DNA from: Lachnospiraceae bacterium
GTDB lineage: Bacteria > Bacillota > Clostridia > Lachnospirales > Lachnospiraceae
Length of the DNA: 64,000 nt
Assembly (NCBI GenBank): GCA_910575275.1
Contig: CAJTEE010000002.1
Span: 532,542 to 596,541 of the forward strand
Direction: 5' to 3'
Shown one piece after another: positions 45,456 to 55,086 of this stretch. The position numbers were made by a program, and so were the translations under genes. A model generated the notes under the pieces. The model was not told the DNA's origin, made no database searches, and was given only the letters and a program-made list of their open reading frames with translations. The first letter of the stretch is position 1; each line of letters opens with the position of its first letter.

Positions 45456-47969
45456 TTAAACTTTCTCTTTTTTGTTCCATGCATGCTTCAGCAGCTTCAA
45501 AAGTCTGTTTTCAAATACCGTCATCGAAAAATATTTATCATAAATTTTTCTCGAATTGCGGCCCAGCTCTGACAGCCGATCACGATTCCTGATACACCAT
45601 GCAATCATTTCCGTCAGTTCCTCCACATTTTCTTTATGAAAAACAAGCCCATCCTCCCCATTATGGAGATATAGCGCTGTCCCCGCCGCGTCTGAAACAA
45701 TACAGGGAACCTCATGCATCATTGCCTCCGCCGCCACAGTCGGCATTGAGTCTTCACGAGATGGGCAGATGAGAACATCCGCCCGGTCCAACAACGCATG
45801 AATTTCCTCCCGTCCCAGGGCGCCTGTCATGATCGTTTCTGGTATCTGCACGGTTTCCTCGTGAAGCTTCCCTGCCATCTCCGAACTATCCCGCCCAATC
45901 AGATAAAACAGCCCCTGCCTACGGATATGGTTTGGAAGCTTCCGAACTGCCTCTACCAAAATATCCTGTCCCTTAACTGTTCCAATGTCTCCGATTGTTA
46001 CAAAACAAACCTGTTTCCCCTTGTCCGGCACTTTCTCTGGAGCGCTCTCCATATCCGGAACACCATATAAAAGCTCCTCCACCTTGATATCCGGAAGGAA
46101 GCTTTGGATTGCCCCTTCAGGGATAGGGCCCACAGAACACACAGTTAAATTTGTCTGATCCAATTTTTCCAGCGTCTGCCTTTTTATCCCGTCATAAAAA
46201 AACGGTGCATCATGCAGCCACCAAATAACCGGAATCTGGCTATCCCGTTCTGATAAGAATACATGATAATGGATTGTATTACATACAATGAAGGAAAATT
46301 TGCCCGTCCAATCCGCTTCCCGCATTGTTTCCAACTGCAGATTAACATCAATCACAACAGGAATATTTTCAGAAAGCAGCTGCTCCTTTAATAGTCCGTC
46401 GATCATAGAAGCATATACGACCGAATAACCTTGCTTTATCAGAGCCTTTGCCATATGAAAAAGCGCGATAGGCGGACCTCCCAGTGACAGATCATGTGAC
46501 AAGAGCAGTATTTTTTTCTTTGACTGTTCTTCAGACTTTATCACAGTTTCTGCTCCTCCATAATACTCAATCGCCTTTTTTTCGCTCCTTCCTTTTAACA
46601 GCTCATGCAGTTCATAAAAATGATAAATTCTTTTCTCCGAGACCCCGAGCTCTGTAAGCTGCCTGCGCATTTCCTTCACATAAAAACTCAGAATTACGAC
46701 TGCGTCATATCCTAGCCAGCTTCCTTCCTGAGGAGAAAGTACTCGAATTCCATCTATATATGTATTCTGTTTTTCAGGAGAATTATCTAACAGCGCCACA
46801 ATATTCTCTGTGAAAAACCACTTTTTATACCGCTCATAATAATCACCTGTACCAAAAATAAGGATCCGCATCTTAGATTGTTTTTGCCAGGTGGAATATG
46901 CAGTAATACCATGATCGTATAAAAAACGTATAATTGCAAATATACTTTTACATCTAGCCGCAATCAAAATTGCATATTCCTGATATATCTCTAATAGCCT
47001 CTCTCTTGATATAGTCTTTAATCCATATCTGTCCTCCCCTGCACACAGAGAATCATTTTCTACAAAAAAAACCGCTTTGTCTTTTAAACTCCGTGCCGCC
47101 CTCTCCCCATATTTTCCTTCCCCCCAAATAATTACCGGCTTATTCTCATTTTCAGGCGCCGCATCTGACCGTAGCTCCGGAACATATCTAAACATCTGCT
47201 CCTCAATCATATGCACATCTTCATTCGCTTCCAAGAATTCATAATACATACGGCAGATATATTCTTTTTCCTCCTTAAGCTGCTCTAAAATCCAATCAAG
47301 ATTCTTTTTCTGAAGACGAAACAGTTGTTTTCGCACCTGTCTTAGTTTTGTTGCCGTAAGACTTTTATCATGGAAACGATATTGATATAACACTGAATCT
47401 ATATAACCGATCATTCCATATTGTTTTATTATTTCCAGCCAGTACGCATAGTCTTCCACCAAATACATTTCTGGATCATAGCCGCCAATCTCCTCAAGGA
47501 CATTCCTTCTATATAGGAAACATGCCCCCACACAGTTATGATGGAATATGCCGGTTTCATGAAACTTCCATGCGCCCCCTGCCCTTCTTCCATTGGAATC
47601 AATTAATTCCATGTCCGCACATACCATATATTTGTCCATATGTCTGCATAGATAGCCAAGCATGACCTCTAATGCGTTCGGTAAATAGCGGTTGTCATCC
47701 GATGTCCAGGTCAGGAATTCTCCTGCTGCCTGTGCGAAGCCAATATTCAAAGAGATTGGTAATTTCCGGTTTTGATCATTATTGATAAGTTTGATCCGTG
47801 AATCAATTTTTACATACTGTTCTATTATTTCCCTTGTATGATCTGTTGATCCATCGTTTACAACAATCAATTCCCAATCCTCAAATGTCTGTTCGATTAC
47901 ACTTTCAATTGACTGTGCAAGATAGGTTTCTCCATTATATGTCGGGAGCACCACTGATATTTTAGGCAT
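45456..47969 (-). CDS. bifunctional GT2-GT4 glycosyltransferase with two internal Rossmann-like modules
   Basis: An 837-residue fusion. Residues 1-265 are a GT2 (GT-A) transferase with VVLPTYNGETYL, VVNDGSTD and an SDD metal motif at 90-92. Two tandem Rossmann-like modules follow: 278-362 (VIIWGEGKYGE) and 367-458 (ILIFGTGDYYE, LLDNSPEKQNTYIDGIRVL). Residues 486-837 are a GT4 (GT-B) transferase with LSLGGPPIAL and the EDSMPTVAAE acid pair. It could add two consecutive sugars. Start set at the ATG 47967-47969, which opens the GT2 fold and overlaps the epimerase stop by 8 bases; an open frame extends further upstream without homology. Confidence 0.85.
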   Translation of the reverse strand: MPKISVVLPTYNGETYLAQSIESVIEQTFEDWELIVVNDGSTDHTREIIEQYVKIDSRIKLINNDQNRKLPISLNIGFAQAAGEFLTWTSDDNRYLPNALEVMLGYLCRHMDKYMVCADMELIDSNGRRAGGAWKFHETGIFHHNCVGACFLYRRNVLEEIGGYDPEMYLVEDYAYWLEIIKQYGMIGYIDSVLYQYRFHDKSLTATKLRQVRKQLFRLQKKNLDWILEQLKEEKEYICRMYYEFLEANEDVHMIEEQMFRYVPELRSDAAPENENKPVIIWGEGKYGERAARSLKDKAVFFVENDSLCAGEDRYGLKTISRERLLEIYQEYAILIAARCKSIFAIIRFLYDHGITAYSTWQKQSKMRILIFGTGDYYERYKKWFFTENIVALLDNSPEKQNTYIDGIRVLSPQEGSWLGYDAVVILSFYVKEMRRQLTELGVSEKRIYHFYELHELLKGRSEKKAIEYYGGAETVIKSEEQSKKKILLLSHDLSLGGPPIALFHMAKALIKQGYSVVYASMIDGLLKEQLLSENIPVVIDVNLQLETMREADWTGKFSFIVCNTIHYHVFLSERDSQIPVIWWLHDAPFFYDGIKRQTLEKLDQTNLTVCSVGPIPEGAIQSFLPDIKVEELLYGVPDMESAPEKVPDKGKQVCFVTIGDIGTVKGQDILVEAVRKLPNHIRRQGLFYLIGRDSSEMAGKLHEETVQIPETIMTGALGREEIHALLDRADVLICPSREDSMPTVAAEAMMHEVPCIVSDAAGTALYLHNGEDGLVFHKENVEELTEMIAWCIRNRDRLSELGRNSRKIYDKYFSMTVFENRLLKLLKHAWNKKEKV

Positions 47970-49098
47970 CCTCTGCTTTCTCCTCTCTATAGAAGCGCCG
48001 CAATATTGCCTCAACAATTCGTTCGGAGGCGTGTCCGTCACCATAGGGATTGACGGCCCTGCTCATATTCTGATAGGCGGCAGGATTCGTAAGCAGGTTT
48101 TTGATCTCCCAATAAACCCGTTCCTCCTCTGTTCCTACTATCTTCAATACCCCAGTCTCAACGCCTTCCGGACGTTCCGTTGTATCCCGCATTACCAGCA
48201 CTGGTTTTCCAAGAGAAGGGGCTTCTTCCTGTATCCCTCCGCTGTCTGTCAAAATCATGTAGCTTTGGGCCATACAATTATGAAAATCTACAATGTCCAG
48301 AGGTTCAACCAGTCGGATACGTTCTACCCCAGACAGGATTTCCTGCGCCGTTTCCCGCACCTGTGGGTTCTTGTGAATTGGGTAAAGTATCTTTACATCC
48401 GGGAATTCCTCAACAATTTTTCGAATTGCCCGGAATATACGCCGCATCGGCTCACCCAGATTTTCCCGTCTGTGTGCTGTCAATAAAATGAATCTGGAAC
48501 CGCTACACCATTTCAAAATATCCGTATCATAATCCTGACAAATCGTCATAGAAAGAGCATCAACTGCTGTATTGCCTGTCACATAAATGTCACGGACCGG
48601 CTTCCCTTCCTTCAGTAGATTCTGCCTCGCCCATTCAGTCGGAGCAAAATAGATGTCTGCAATCAAATCAACCGCCTGACGATTGAATTCTTCTGGATAA
48701 GGTGAATGCATGCGATATGTCCTGAGACCTGCCTCTACATGTCCAATCGGGATTCTATGATAAAACGCCGCTAGAGCGGCAGAAAAAGAGGTTGTTGTAT
48801 CTCCGTGCACTAAAAGCAAATCCGGTTTTTCTATTTTTAGCACATATTCCAGCTTTTTTAATATTTCCTCTGTAATGGAGGTTAAGCTCTGTTTCTTTTG
48901 CATAATATCCAGGTCATAATCGGTCCAAACAGCAAAACGTTCCATTACCTGGTGCAACATTTCCCTGTGCTGCCCCGTCAGGCACACGACGCACTTTATC
49001 CGCTCCGTTTTTTTCATCTGCAGAATAATCGGACACATTTTAATTGCTTCCGGACGTGTGCCGAATACTGTTATTATTTTTATCCGTTCAATACCCAC
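47962..49098 (-). CDS. wecB: UDP-N-acetylglucosamine 2-epimerase, non-hydrolysing
   Basis: A 378-residue enzyme making UDP-ManNAc from UDP-GlcNAc. FGTRPEAIKM near residue 12, GHVEAGLRT, LTAHRRENLG and LTDSGGIQEEAPSLGKP are complete. It supplies a nucleotide sugar for the glycan. The start appears to be GTG at 49096-49098, overlapping the upstream GT2 gene by 19 bases; the ribosome binding site is weak, which fits translational coupling. No ManNAc dehydrogenase (wecC) is nearby, so ManNAc rather than ManNAcA is implied. Confidence 0.93.
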   Translation of the reverse strand: MGIERIKIITVFGTRPEAIKMCPIILQMKKTERIKCVVCLTGQHREMLHQVMERFAVWTDYDLDIMQKKQSLTSITEEILKKLEYVLKIEKPDLLLVHGDTTTSFSAALAAFYHRIPIGHVEAGLRTYRMHSPYPEEFNRQAVDLIADIYFAPTEWARQNLLKEGKPVRDIYVTGNTAVDALSMTICQDYDTDILKWCSGSRFILLTAHRRENLGEPMRRIFRAIRKIVEEFPDVKILYPIHKNPQVRETAQEILSGVERIRLVEPLDIVDFHNCMAQSYMILTDSGGIQEEAPSLGKPVLVMRDTTERPEGVETGVLKIVGTEEERVYWEIKNLLTNPAAYQNMSRAVNPYGDGHASERIVEAILRRFYREEKAEDA

Positions 49099-50453
49099 TC
49101 TGCCACCACCAAATCACACAATTCCTGTCCATCATACAAAAAAATTATTCTATTCTCAGCAATCCCACAACGAAGCAGATTTTTTTTCATCTCCTGCTGA
49201 TAGGATCGACTTGATAGAAGGATATAGTCTATATTTTCAGGGATTTCTTCACATGTCAAAAGCGGTCTTCCGCAAAAGCGGCTCTTTTTATCACAGGTAA
49301 CGATAAAAAAAAGATCACTCCAGAGCTTGCCTATTAGTTCTTTATAAATTTTTATTAAGGCGACTGTATGTCTTCCGATTCCATAAATTCCTACTCTCAT
49401 ATTTTCTTTGTCCAGTGGAAGCGACTGCATCTTTTTCAGAAGTTCTCTCCGTACGATACATTCTGCCCGTTTTAGATCTGCTTCAAAGCGATGTTTTCCA
49501 GCCATTCTCAGGAGCAACACAACAGCTAAGTTCTCTCCCAATTCTTCTGTTCTTTCCTGAAACAGAGGAAGCCATTTTTTCAGCCATAAATTTGTGAGGA
49601 TTTCTCTCTGATTCCTACCAACAAAAGGCTTTGAACATTGAAACATTTTGTAAAAAACGCTCAATACCAGATACGCAATAAATCTTCTAAGCAGATCCGG
49701 CTGCGAAAGCCACTGTTCCTTTGTCGAACAATACTCCCACATTAAACTCTGCACTTTTGCAAGATCCCTGCATTTTTTTTCATCAAATTCTCCGGTCATA
49801 ATCGAATTTTCACGGCAGCGTCTGATATACAATACATCCGGAATACACAGCACAGACTGGGCATTGGAAATTACCTGTAAATGGAAATAATTATCTTCAT
49901 AATAAAGCCCTTCAGGAAAAAGAATTTCATATTCTTCAAGAAAGGCTCTTTTGTAAGCGGCAATCCATGCTGTTACAATATATTCAGTCGGAAAGGTCAT
50001 TCTGAAATATTCCATTCCAGTCAAACGGAGTCCATTTACACAATCCATGTGTTTGAACGCGTGAGCCGGCTCCTCCGTCTTTATATCATATTGAATCTCT
50101 GCATTATAATACACAATATCCGCCGGATTTACGGATACACATTCCCTTATCCTTTCGTTCAAATGCAAATCTACATAATCATCCGAATCGACAAACACAA
50201 TATATTCCCCAGACGCATTTGCAAGCCCTGCGTTTCTCGCCGCACTCAGCCCGCGGTTTTTCTGTGTAATCAATCGGATATTTGCATTTTCTCTGCAATA
50301 CCGCTCACAGATTTCCTTACTGGAATCAGTTGAGCCGTCATTGACCAATATGACCTCATAAAATTTTTCCGTCTGATTCACGATACTTTCCAGACAGTGT
50401 TCCAGATATAGCTCCACATTATAAACCGGAATGATAACACTCACAGTAATCAT
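49080..50453 (-). CDS. GT2 glycosyltransferase with C-terminal Rossmann-like module
   Basis: A 457-residue protein. Residues 1-230 form a GT2 fold: VSVIIPVYNVELYLEHCLES, LVNDGSTDSS and FVDSDDYVD (DxD). A helical middle follows. Residues 350-450 are the shared module: RVGIYGIGRHTV, FIVTCDKKSRFCGRPLLT, DYILLSSRSYQQEM, NRIIFLYDG. It overlaps the upstream GT4 gene by 4 bases and the downstream epimerase by 19. Acceptor and donor are unknown. Confidence 0.85.
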   Translation of the reverse strand: MITVSVIIPVYNVELYLEHCLESIVNQTEKFYEVILVNDGSTDSSKEICERYCRENANIRLITQKNRGLSAARNAGLANASGEYIVFVDSDDYVDLHLNERIRECVSVNPADIVYYNAEIQYDIKTEEPAHAFKHMDCVNGLRLTGMEYFRMTFPTEYIVTAWIAAYKRAFLEEYEILFPEGLYYEDNYFHLQVISNAQSVLCIPDVLYIRRCRENSIMTGEFDEKKCRDLAKVQSLMWEYCSTKEQWLSQPDLLRRFIAYLVLSVFYKMFQCSKPFVGRNQREILTNLWLKKWLPLFQERTEELGENLAVVLLLRMAGKHRFEADLKRAECIVRRELLKKMQSLPLDKENMRVGIYGIGRHTVALIKIYKELIGKLWSDLFFIVTCDKKSRFCGRPLLTCEEIPENIDYILLSSRSYQQEMKKNLLRCGIAENRIIFLYDGQELCDLVVAEWVLNG

Positions 50454-51640
50454 CTTTTGCCATACTCCCCGTCAAATGACAACCACCATTCCATCATTTT
50501 GCAGAATTTTCTGTAGTAATTTTCTGCCGAATACTGCTTTGCTCTTTCTCTGCCCAAGCGGGCCATTTCCCTGCGTTCCACCGGATGCTCTTTCAACCAT
50601 AAAACTCCTTCTGCCAAATGTTTCGTAAGGTGCCCTTCCCGGTCTACAAGCACTCCCGTCTGCTCTGTTACATATTCCACCATTCCTCCTGATCTGGTAA
50701 TCAAAAGAGGCAAACCGCTGCACATTCCCTCCAAAACCACCAGGCCGGCCGCTTCCTCCCATAGAGACGGCACAGCCTGTATATCCGCACATTGATAATA
50801 ATCCGGCAGAGACCAGTTCTCGATGTATCCTAAATACCGAATCCTTGTCTTATTTTCCCTTGCCGCCTTTATGATCTCCTGCGCGTAAGGCTGTTTGTTC
50901 CCATTTGCAAAGCTGTCACTGCCTATCAATAAGAGCTTCACTTTTTCATCCGGGATAGAAAGAACCGCCTCCAATAATTCCCGTACGCCCTTTTCCCAAA
51001 TCAGCCTCCCACAAAATAAAATAACAAAGTCATCCTCCGCGAAGCCTGCCTCCCTCCGCATTTGGCAGCGTCTTCCGTATTCTATCCGTTTCAAAAACCT
51101 CTCCGTTCTTATACAATTTTGTAATAGATAGGTTTTTTCCCTATTTTCTGCCGACTCCTCATTCCATTTTTCTCCGATAAACCGACTTGGCGCTATTGTT
51201 ATGCCAAATGCTTCTTTATAAATCCCGCTCCGGATGCCATGATGATGCAGATGAATCGCTCTTTTTTGTATGGAACCGACATTTTCAAAACAATTCCGAA
51301 TTCTCAAAGCGGCCCCCTCCATAATTACATAGTCCACATTTTCATTTTTTGTAATGAGGCTCGCCTTGTAGTCATATGGGTAATCCCGGGCGGTTCCGTT
51401 TTCCATATCTGCATCCCACTGTCTTTTTTGTGCCGGACAGGCGTAACATCTGGAATATCTGAACGCACTCATCTTATCTTCCAAATCCGGGAAAATAAAA
51501 ACAAATTGAAAGACGCCGTACTTTTCATTTTCCTCAAGCAGCATCGTCATCAGCGTTTCAATTGCACCGCCCTTTACCGCCGGAATCGGCAGAGCAAAAG
51601 CCGGAAGAATAAACGCTATTTTTATTCTCTTGCTTTGCAT
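50450..51640 (-). CDS. GT4 glycosyltransferase
   Basis: A 396-residue GT-B retaining glycosyltransferase. The N-terminal Rossmann lobe starts IAFILPAFALPIPAVKGGAIETL; the C-terminal lobe has LFCGRLIWEKGVRELLEAV and the donor-binding EEAAGLVVLEGMCSGLPL (E-x-x-x-x-x-x-x-x-E spacing near that of GT4). No accessory module is fused. It overlaps neighbouring genes by 4 and 19 bases. Confidence 0.88.
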   Translation of the reverse strand: MQSKRIKIAFILPAFALPIPAVKGGAIETLMTMLLEENEKYGVFQFVFIFPDLEDKMSAFRYSRCYACPAQKRQWDADMENGTARDYPYDYKASLITKNENVDYVIMEGAALRIRNCFENVGSIQKRAIHLHHHGIRSGIYKEAFGITIAPSRFIGEKWNEESAENREKTYLLQNCIRTERFLKRIEYGRRCQMRREAGFAEDDFVILFCGRLIWEKGVRELLEAVLSIPDEKVKLLLIGSDSFANGNKQPYAQEIIKAARENKTRIRYLGYIENWSLPDYYQCADIQAVPSLWEEAAGLVVLEGMCSGLPLLITRSGGMVEYVTEQTGVLVDREGHLTKHLAEGVLWLKEHPVERREMARLGRERAKQYSAENYYRKFCKMMEWWLSFDGEYGKR

Positions 51641-52680
51641 TTTGGCCCCAGACTCCTCTCCAGGTAAACAATTGAAGATTTCCGTTCTTTTTCTAATGCG
51701 GTCACGGCCGCTTCAAACCGGCATTCCAGACTGTCACACGTAATTTCCTCCGCAGAACAAATATGACGCTTCTCCAGACCAAACTTTTCCAGGATTGCAT
51801 CTTTACGGCTGTCCTTTTTATATACCGCGTAAAACTGCCTGCGAAAGATAACAGAAAAAAGCACTCCATGATACGAATTTGTCACAACATATTCCGCTCT
51901 ATGAAAATACGTCAAAAAGTCGGCCGGCCCGCAGTCTGCGATCTGGTATCTCTGCCTGTCTTTTAACCGATAAAAATGGATTTCTATCAATGGCAGCTTC
52001 ATGAGCCCGGCCGCTTTTCTTGCGCATTCATCAAGCCAGCTGTCTTCACATAAATAATAGGCCAGTACAAATTGAAAATCCTCTTTAATCGGAATCTCCA
52101 ATGGTATGTAATCGTTTGCATCCAGCAAAAGAACCGGATCCAGCACCGTCCTGGCATTGATTTGACAATTTTTCAGCAAAGACTCGGCAAGACCGGCCTC
52201 CCTGACGGAAACCGCCGAAAAATCTGCCAGACTGTCTGAAAAATATTTTTTCTCTGTATCGGTTATTTCAAAGGTATATTTACTTGCCGCATAGCTTATC
52301 TTTTTTGCGTTTGTCTCAAAATCCAAAAAATATGCCCCATCCAATCCCCCCGTAAGCCACGAATTCCATATCTGATCGCTTCCGCAGATAAAGCAGTCGA
52401 TGGCAAGCCGCTTTAAATTCTCAAACTTTATCTCTGATGTGTGTCCCTCCAGGAGCACTCCCTCTATAAACGCATTGAATTTATCCCATTGAACGCTCCA
52501 GTCGGCCTGCTCATACCGGCATTCTCTCCATGGCAGATAACTGTTTTCTATTGTTTGATTTCTATAATTCAAAATAACCGCGTCCTGTCCCATTTCACGC
52601 AGCTTTGTCCGCAGTGCGTAGGCCTGCATAACGGCGCCGTAATTATGGGCATTGTGGAACGTTAAGATACCGATTTTCAT
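51622..52680 (-). CDS. polysaccharide pyruvyl transferase family protein (1)
   Basis: A 352-residue member of the polysaccharide pyruvyl transferase family, which attaches pyruvate ketals from PEP to sugars. It starts KIGILTFHNAHNYGAVMQAYAL, a signature of this branch, and has the VTNSYHGVLFSVIF C-terminal block. In Clostridia and Bacteroidetes this branch usually neighbours the FrhB/ferredoxin protein found two genes away, so its true reaction may differ from classical pyruvylation. It is 31 bases downstream of the HtrL-type gene. Confidence 0.83.
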   Translation of the reverse strand: MKIGILTFHNAHNYGAVMQAYALRTKLREMGQDAVILNYRNQTIENSYLPWRECRYEQADWSVQWDKFNAFIEGVLLEGHTSEIKFENLKRLAIDCFICGSDQIWNSWLTGGLDGAYFLDFETNAKKISYAASKYTFEITDTEKKYFSDSLADFSAVSVREAGLAESLLKNCQINARTVLDPVLLLDANDYIPLEIPIKEDFQFVLAYYLCEDSWLDECARKAAGLMKLPLIEIHFYRLKDRQRYQIADCGPADFLTYFHRAEYVVTNSYHGVLFSVIFRRQFYAVYKKDSRKDAILEKFGLEKRHICSAEEITCDSLECRFEAAVTALEKERKSSIVYLERSLGPKCKARE

Positions 52681-52711
52681 GAATCACATTCCTATCCTGT
52701 CCGTTTTAAGT

Positions 52712-53605
52712 CTATGAGCCATAATATCGGAAGGCTCTTTTTTGACACCTCGCCACAAATTCTTCATTCTGCCGCCTGTATCTCCCTGCCGCCGGACGTT
52801 TTTCAGGCGGTTCCTTAACCTGGAATCTTTGTGTCGAGCATAGCTCCATATCATGAAACCAGCCGCAAATCCTGATCCGGCACTGCTCCTTATGCAGCTT
52901 GTAAAACATCAGTAAAAGCTGTTGATCATCGTCTATGCAGTCCAAAGACACAAGAGCCCACATCGCATCCCGGATATATCTCCATAGATCAAATGTCATC
53001 TCTTTTGGACATACAACCGTATGCCCGATGAAACAATCCTTTTGAAACTGCAGGGAATCAATCGCCGGCATTTTTTCGGGGTCAGATAGACAAAACAGAT
53101 TGATTTTCCTGTCAAATTCATATTCCCATTTAAAATCAAAATCCTCCGGTCGTATGTAGTACTCTCCCCCATGATTGTATCCAAAATCCAGCCACATGAC
53201 CTGGGGATTCTTCGCTATCACGTTTATGGAGGCATCCCACATGAACCAATATTTCAGCATCATCAAATAATCATAATCCGCCATATTGGAAACCGCATTC
53301 TCATAATATCTGAAGCTTCTGAATTCACGGGAATACTCCAACGCTTTCATTTTCTGGTACAATTCCGGTTCAATCCCGAAAATATTCAGAATCGGAATAA
53401 TCGTCGTTTTTTTATCTCTTTGATATTTTTTTCTTATGCGTAAAATTTTTTCTGCGTCCTCGGGGGCGCAATAAACGATCAGATCGTTCTGGATGCGCGC
53501 CCAGAAATCAAAATACTCAAAATACCGTTCATTGGATCTTGCGTATATGGGGAACGAACTCCTTCCGATATCAAAAAAAGCTGTAACCAGCGTAATTTCT
53601 GTCAT
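52712..53605 (-). CDS. HtrL/YibB/WlaTC-family protein (putative glycosyltransferase)
   Basis: A 297-residue protein resembling the WlaTC/HtrL family: VTAFFDIGRSSFP at the start, RSNERYFEYFDFWARI, and QVMWLDFGYNH mid-protein, with KYWFMWDASINVIAKNP just before. Members occur in LPS and surface-glycan loci and are thought to be glycosyltransferases. Its ATG overlaps the FrhB-type stop by 4 bases. Confidence 0.75.
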   Translation of the reverse strand: MTEITLVTAFFDIGRSSFPIYARSNERYFEYFDFWARIQNDLIVYCAPEDAEKILRIRKKYQRDKKTTIIPILNIFGIEPELYQKMKALEYSREFRSFRYYENAVSNMADYDYLMMLKYWFMWDASINVIAKNPQVMWLDFGYNHGGEYYIRPEDFDFKWEYEFDRKINLFCLSDPEKMPAIDSLQFQKDCFIGHTVVCPKEMTFDLWRYIRDAMWALVSLDCIDDDQQLLLMFYKLHKEQCRIRICGWFHDMELCSTQRFQVKEPPEKRPAAGRYRRQNEEFVARCQKRAFRYYGS

Positions 53606-55086
53606 TTAATACTCCCTGTCATATCAATAAGATTCATCTGATTATAAGCTTCTCTTGAAGTGAGGCGCTTCGCAATAATCGCCGCGTTTTCAGCGTTTTT
53701 GGTGCAAATCACAATCGTTCCGGTCTTTCCTTTTATTTCCTGTTCACTCAATATTGCATACCCGAAGCAGCTTCCCCCCGCATCTCTCATCTGCCCGTCC
53801 AGAATCCCTTTTACCTTTATATCCGTATTGGAGTTCTCTATAAACCGGAGCATCTGCCACATGGTAAGACCTATGCCGTATAACAAAATTTCTTGAATCC
53901 CCTTTTCCTGTAAAAGATTCCGTATATTTTCAAAGTATCGCCGACCGGACAGTTCCGTAAAATTTTCTTCCGATTTCCTATAACCACAGTATCGACTGAC
54001 CGCCGGCAGAATGCCCTCCTCGACATATGCCTTCCAGAATTCATCATACTCCTTCGGCTTTTCGGTCGGTCTTTTTAAATTCGGCTGAATACATCTGTCT
54101 GCGGAGGTCTTCTTAAAACGGAGCCTGTCCATTGACCAGCAAAACAACTCTCTCCCTTTATCCGTATTGACAATCACCAGCGACGTGCCAAATGGATCCG
54201 CCATTTCCGGAACTGCGTCCCGGATTCCCCAGTAATCCCCGATCGTAATATCTCCCACCCGGTCCATGCTGCTGTATGGACAGATAAAGCAGGCTTCATT
54301 CAAACATAAATTGCTATAAAAAATATTTACAAAGTTTCTTGAAAAAAACTTTTTTTCACCGGCGTAATAGCTGCAGATATGCTCTCCCCAGCCAAATTGT
54401 TTGTCTCTAAAATTAAATCTCGAAATATGCGAACCCTGCTGCCGGGAAAGCAGGCTTAAGTATTTGCCAAAAAGCCCCGGGCTCGGTACTCCATGACACA
54501 CCAAGTCGATTGTATATAATTCTTTTTCCGGTACCCGAGCCATTTGCACATACCGCTTTAACCCGTCAACATAACAAGGTGTGCCCGCAAACAGTACACT
54601 CTTTCCCGCCTCCAGATCACATCTGATTTGTTGAAATGAATCTCCCATATCTGCCTGAATATATTTTGATCCCTTCAATCTATAAAGCCTGTCCTTCCCG
54701 CTCACTCTGACATATCGCGCGCCCGTTCCGCTGTACTCTACGCCATATAAGATTCCTGCTTTTTCCAGAAAGGATTCGGCAAAGGCCGTATAGGCTCCTC
54801 CCGATTGACTCTCCATTCTCGTTCTGTTATCCTCATACTGTACGGCATAAATCTCCGGCTTTTTATGATATATTTCTCCGAGGGAACAAAAGGCGCAACC
54901 GGCTAGGCATCTGCCGCATTCGATACATTTCGTATGATCAATACTGGCAGAATAAAATCCCTTCCGGTTCTTTTTTATAGAAATAGCACCCGTCGGACAC
55001 ACATTCATGCACGCCGTGCAGCCGCAGCAAAGTTCCTCTGTCCCTTTAGATAATTTCGGAGATCCTATAGATAACCTGTTCATCAA
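53602..55086 (-). CDS. ferredoxin / coenzyme F420 hydrogenase beta-subunit-like protein with C-terminal Rossmann-like module
   Basis: A 494-residue protein. Residues 20-70 are a 2[4Fe-4S] ferredoxin (CCGCTACMNVC, CIECGRCLAGC). The middle matches FrhB-type N- and C-terminal domains (QSGGAYTAFAESFL, LFAGTPCYVDGL, DITIGDYWG). Residues 396-494 are the shared module (ILLYGIGLTMW, a GTIVICTKNAE strand). Such proteins in polysaccharide loci use a flavin/ferredoxin couple for an unknown reduction. It sits between two pyruvyl-transferase-like genes; its start lies inside the upstream one (41-base overlap). Confidence 0.83.
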   Translation of the reverse strand: MMNRLSIGSPKLSKGTEELCCGCTACMNVCPTGAISIKKNRKGFYSASIDHTKCIECGRCLAGCAFCSLGEIYHKKPEIYAVQYEDNRTRMESQSGGAYTAFAESFLEKAGILYGVEYSGTGARYVRVSGKDRLYRLKGSKYIQADMGDSFQQIRCDLEAGKSVLFAGTPCYVDGLKRYVQMARVPEKELYTIDLVCHGVPSPGLFGKYLSLLSRQQGSHISRFNFRDKQFGWGEHICSYYAGEKKFFSRNFVNIFYSNLCLNEACFICPYSSMDRVGDITIGDYWGIRDAVPEMADPFGTSLVIVNTDKGRELFCWSMDRLRFKKTSADRCIQPNLKRPTEKPKEYDEFWKAYVEEGILPAVSRYCGYRKSEENFTELSGRRYFENIRNLLQEKGIQEILLYGIGLTMWQMLRFIENSNTDIKVKGILDGQMRDAGGSCFGYAILSEQEIKGKTGTIVICTKNAENAAIIAKRLTSREAYNQMNLIDMTGSIK

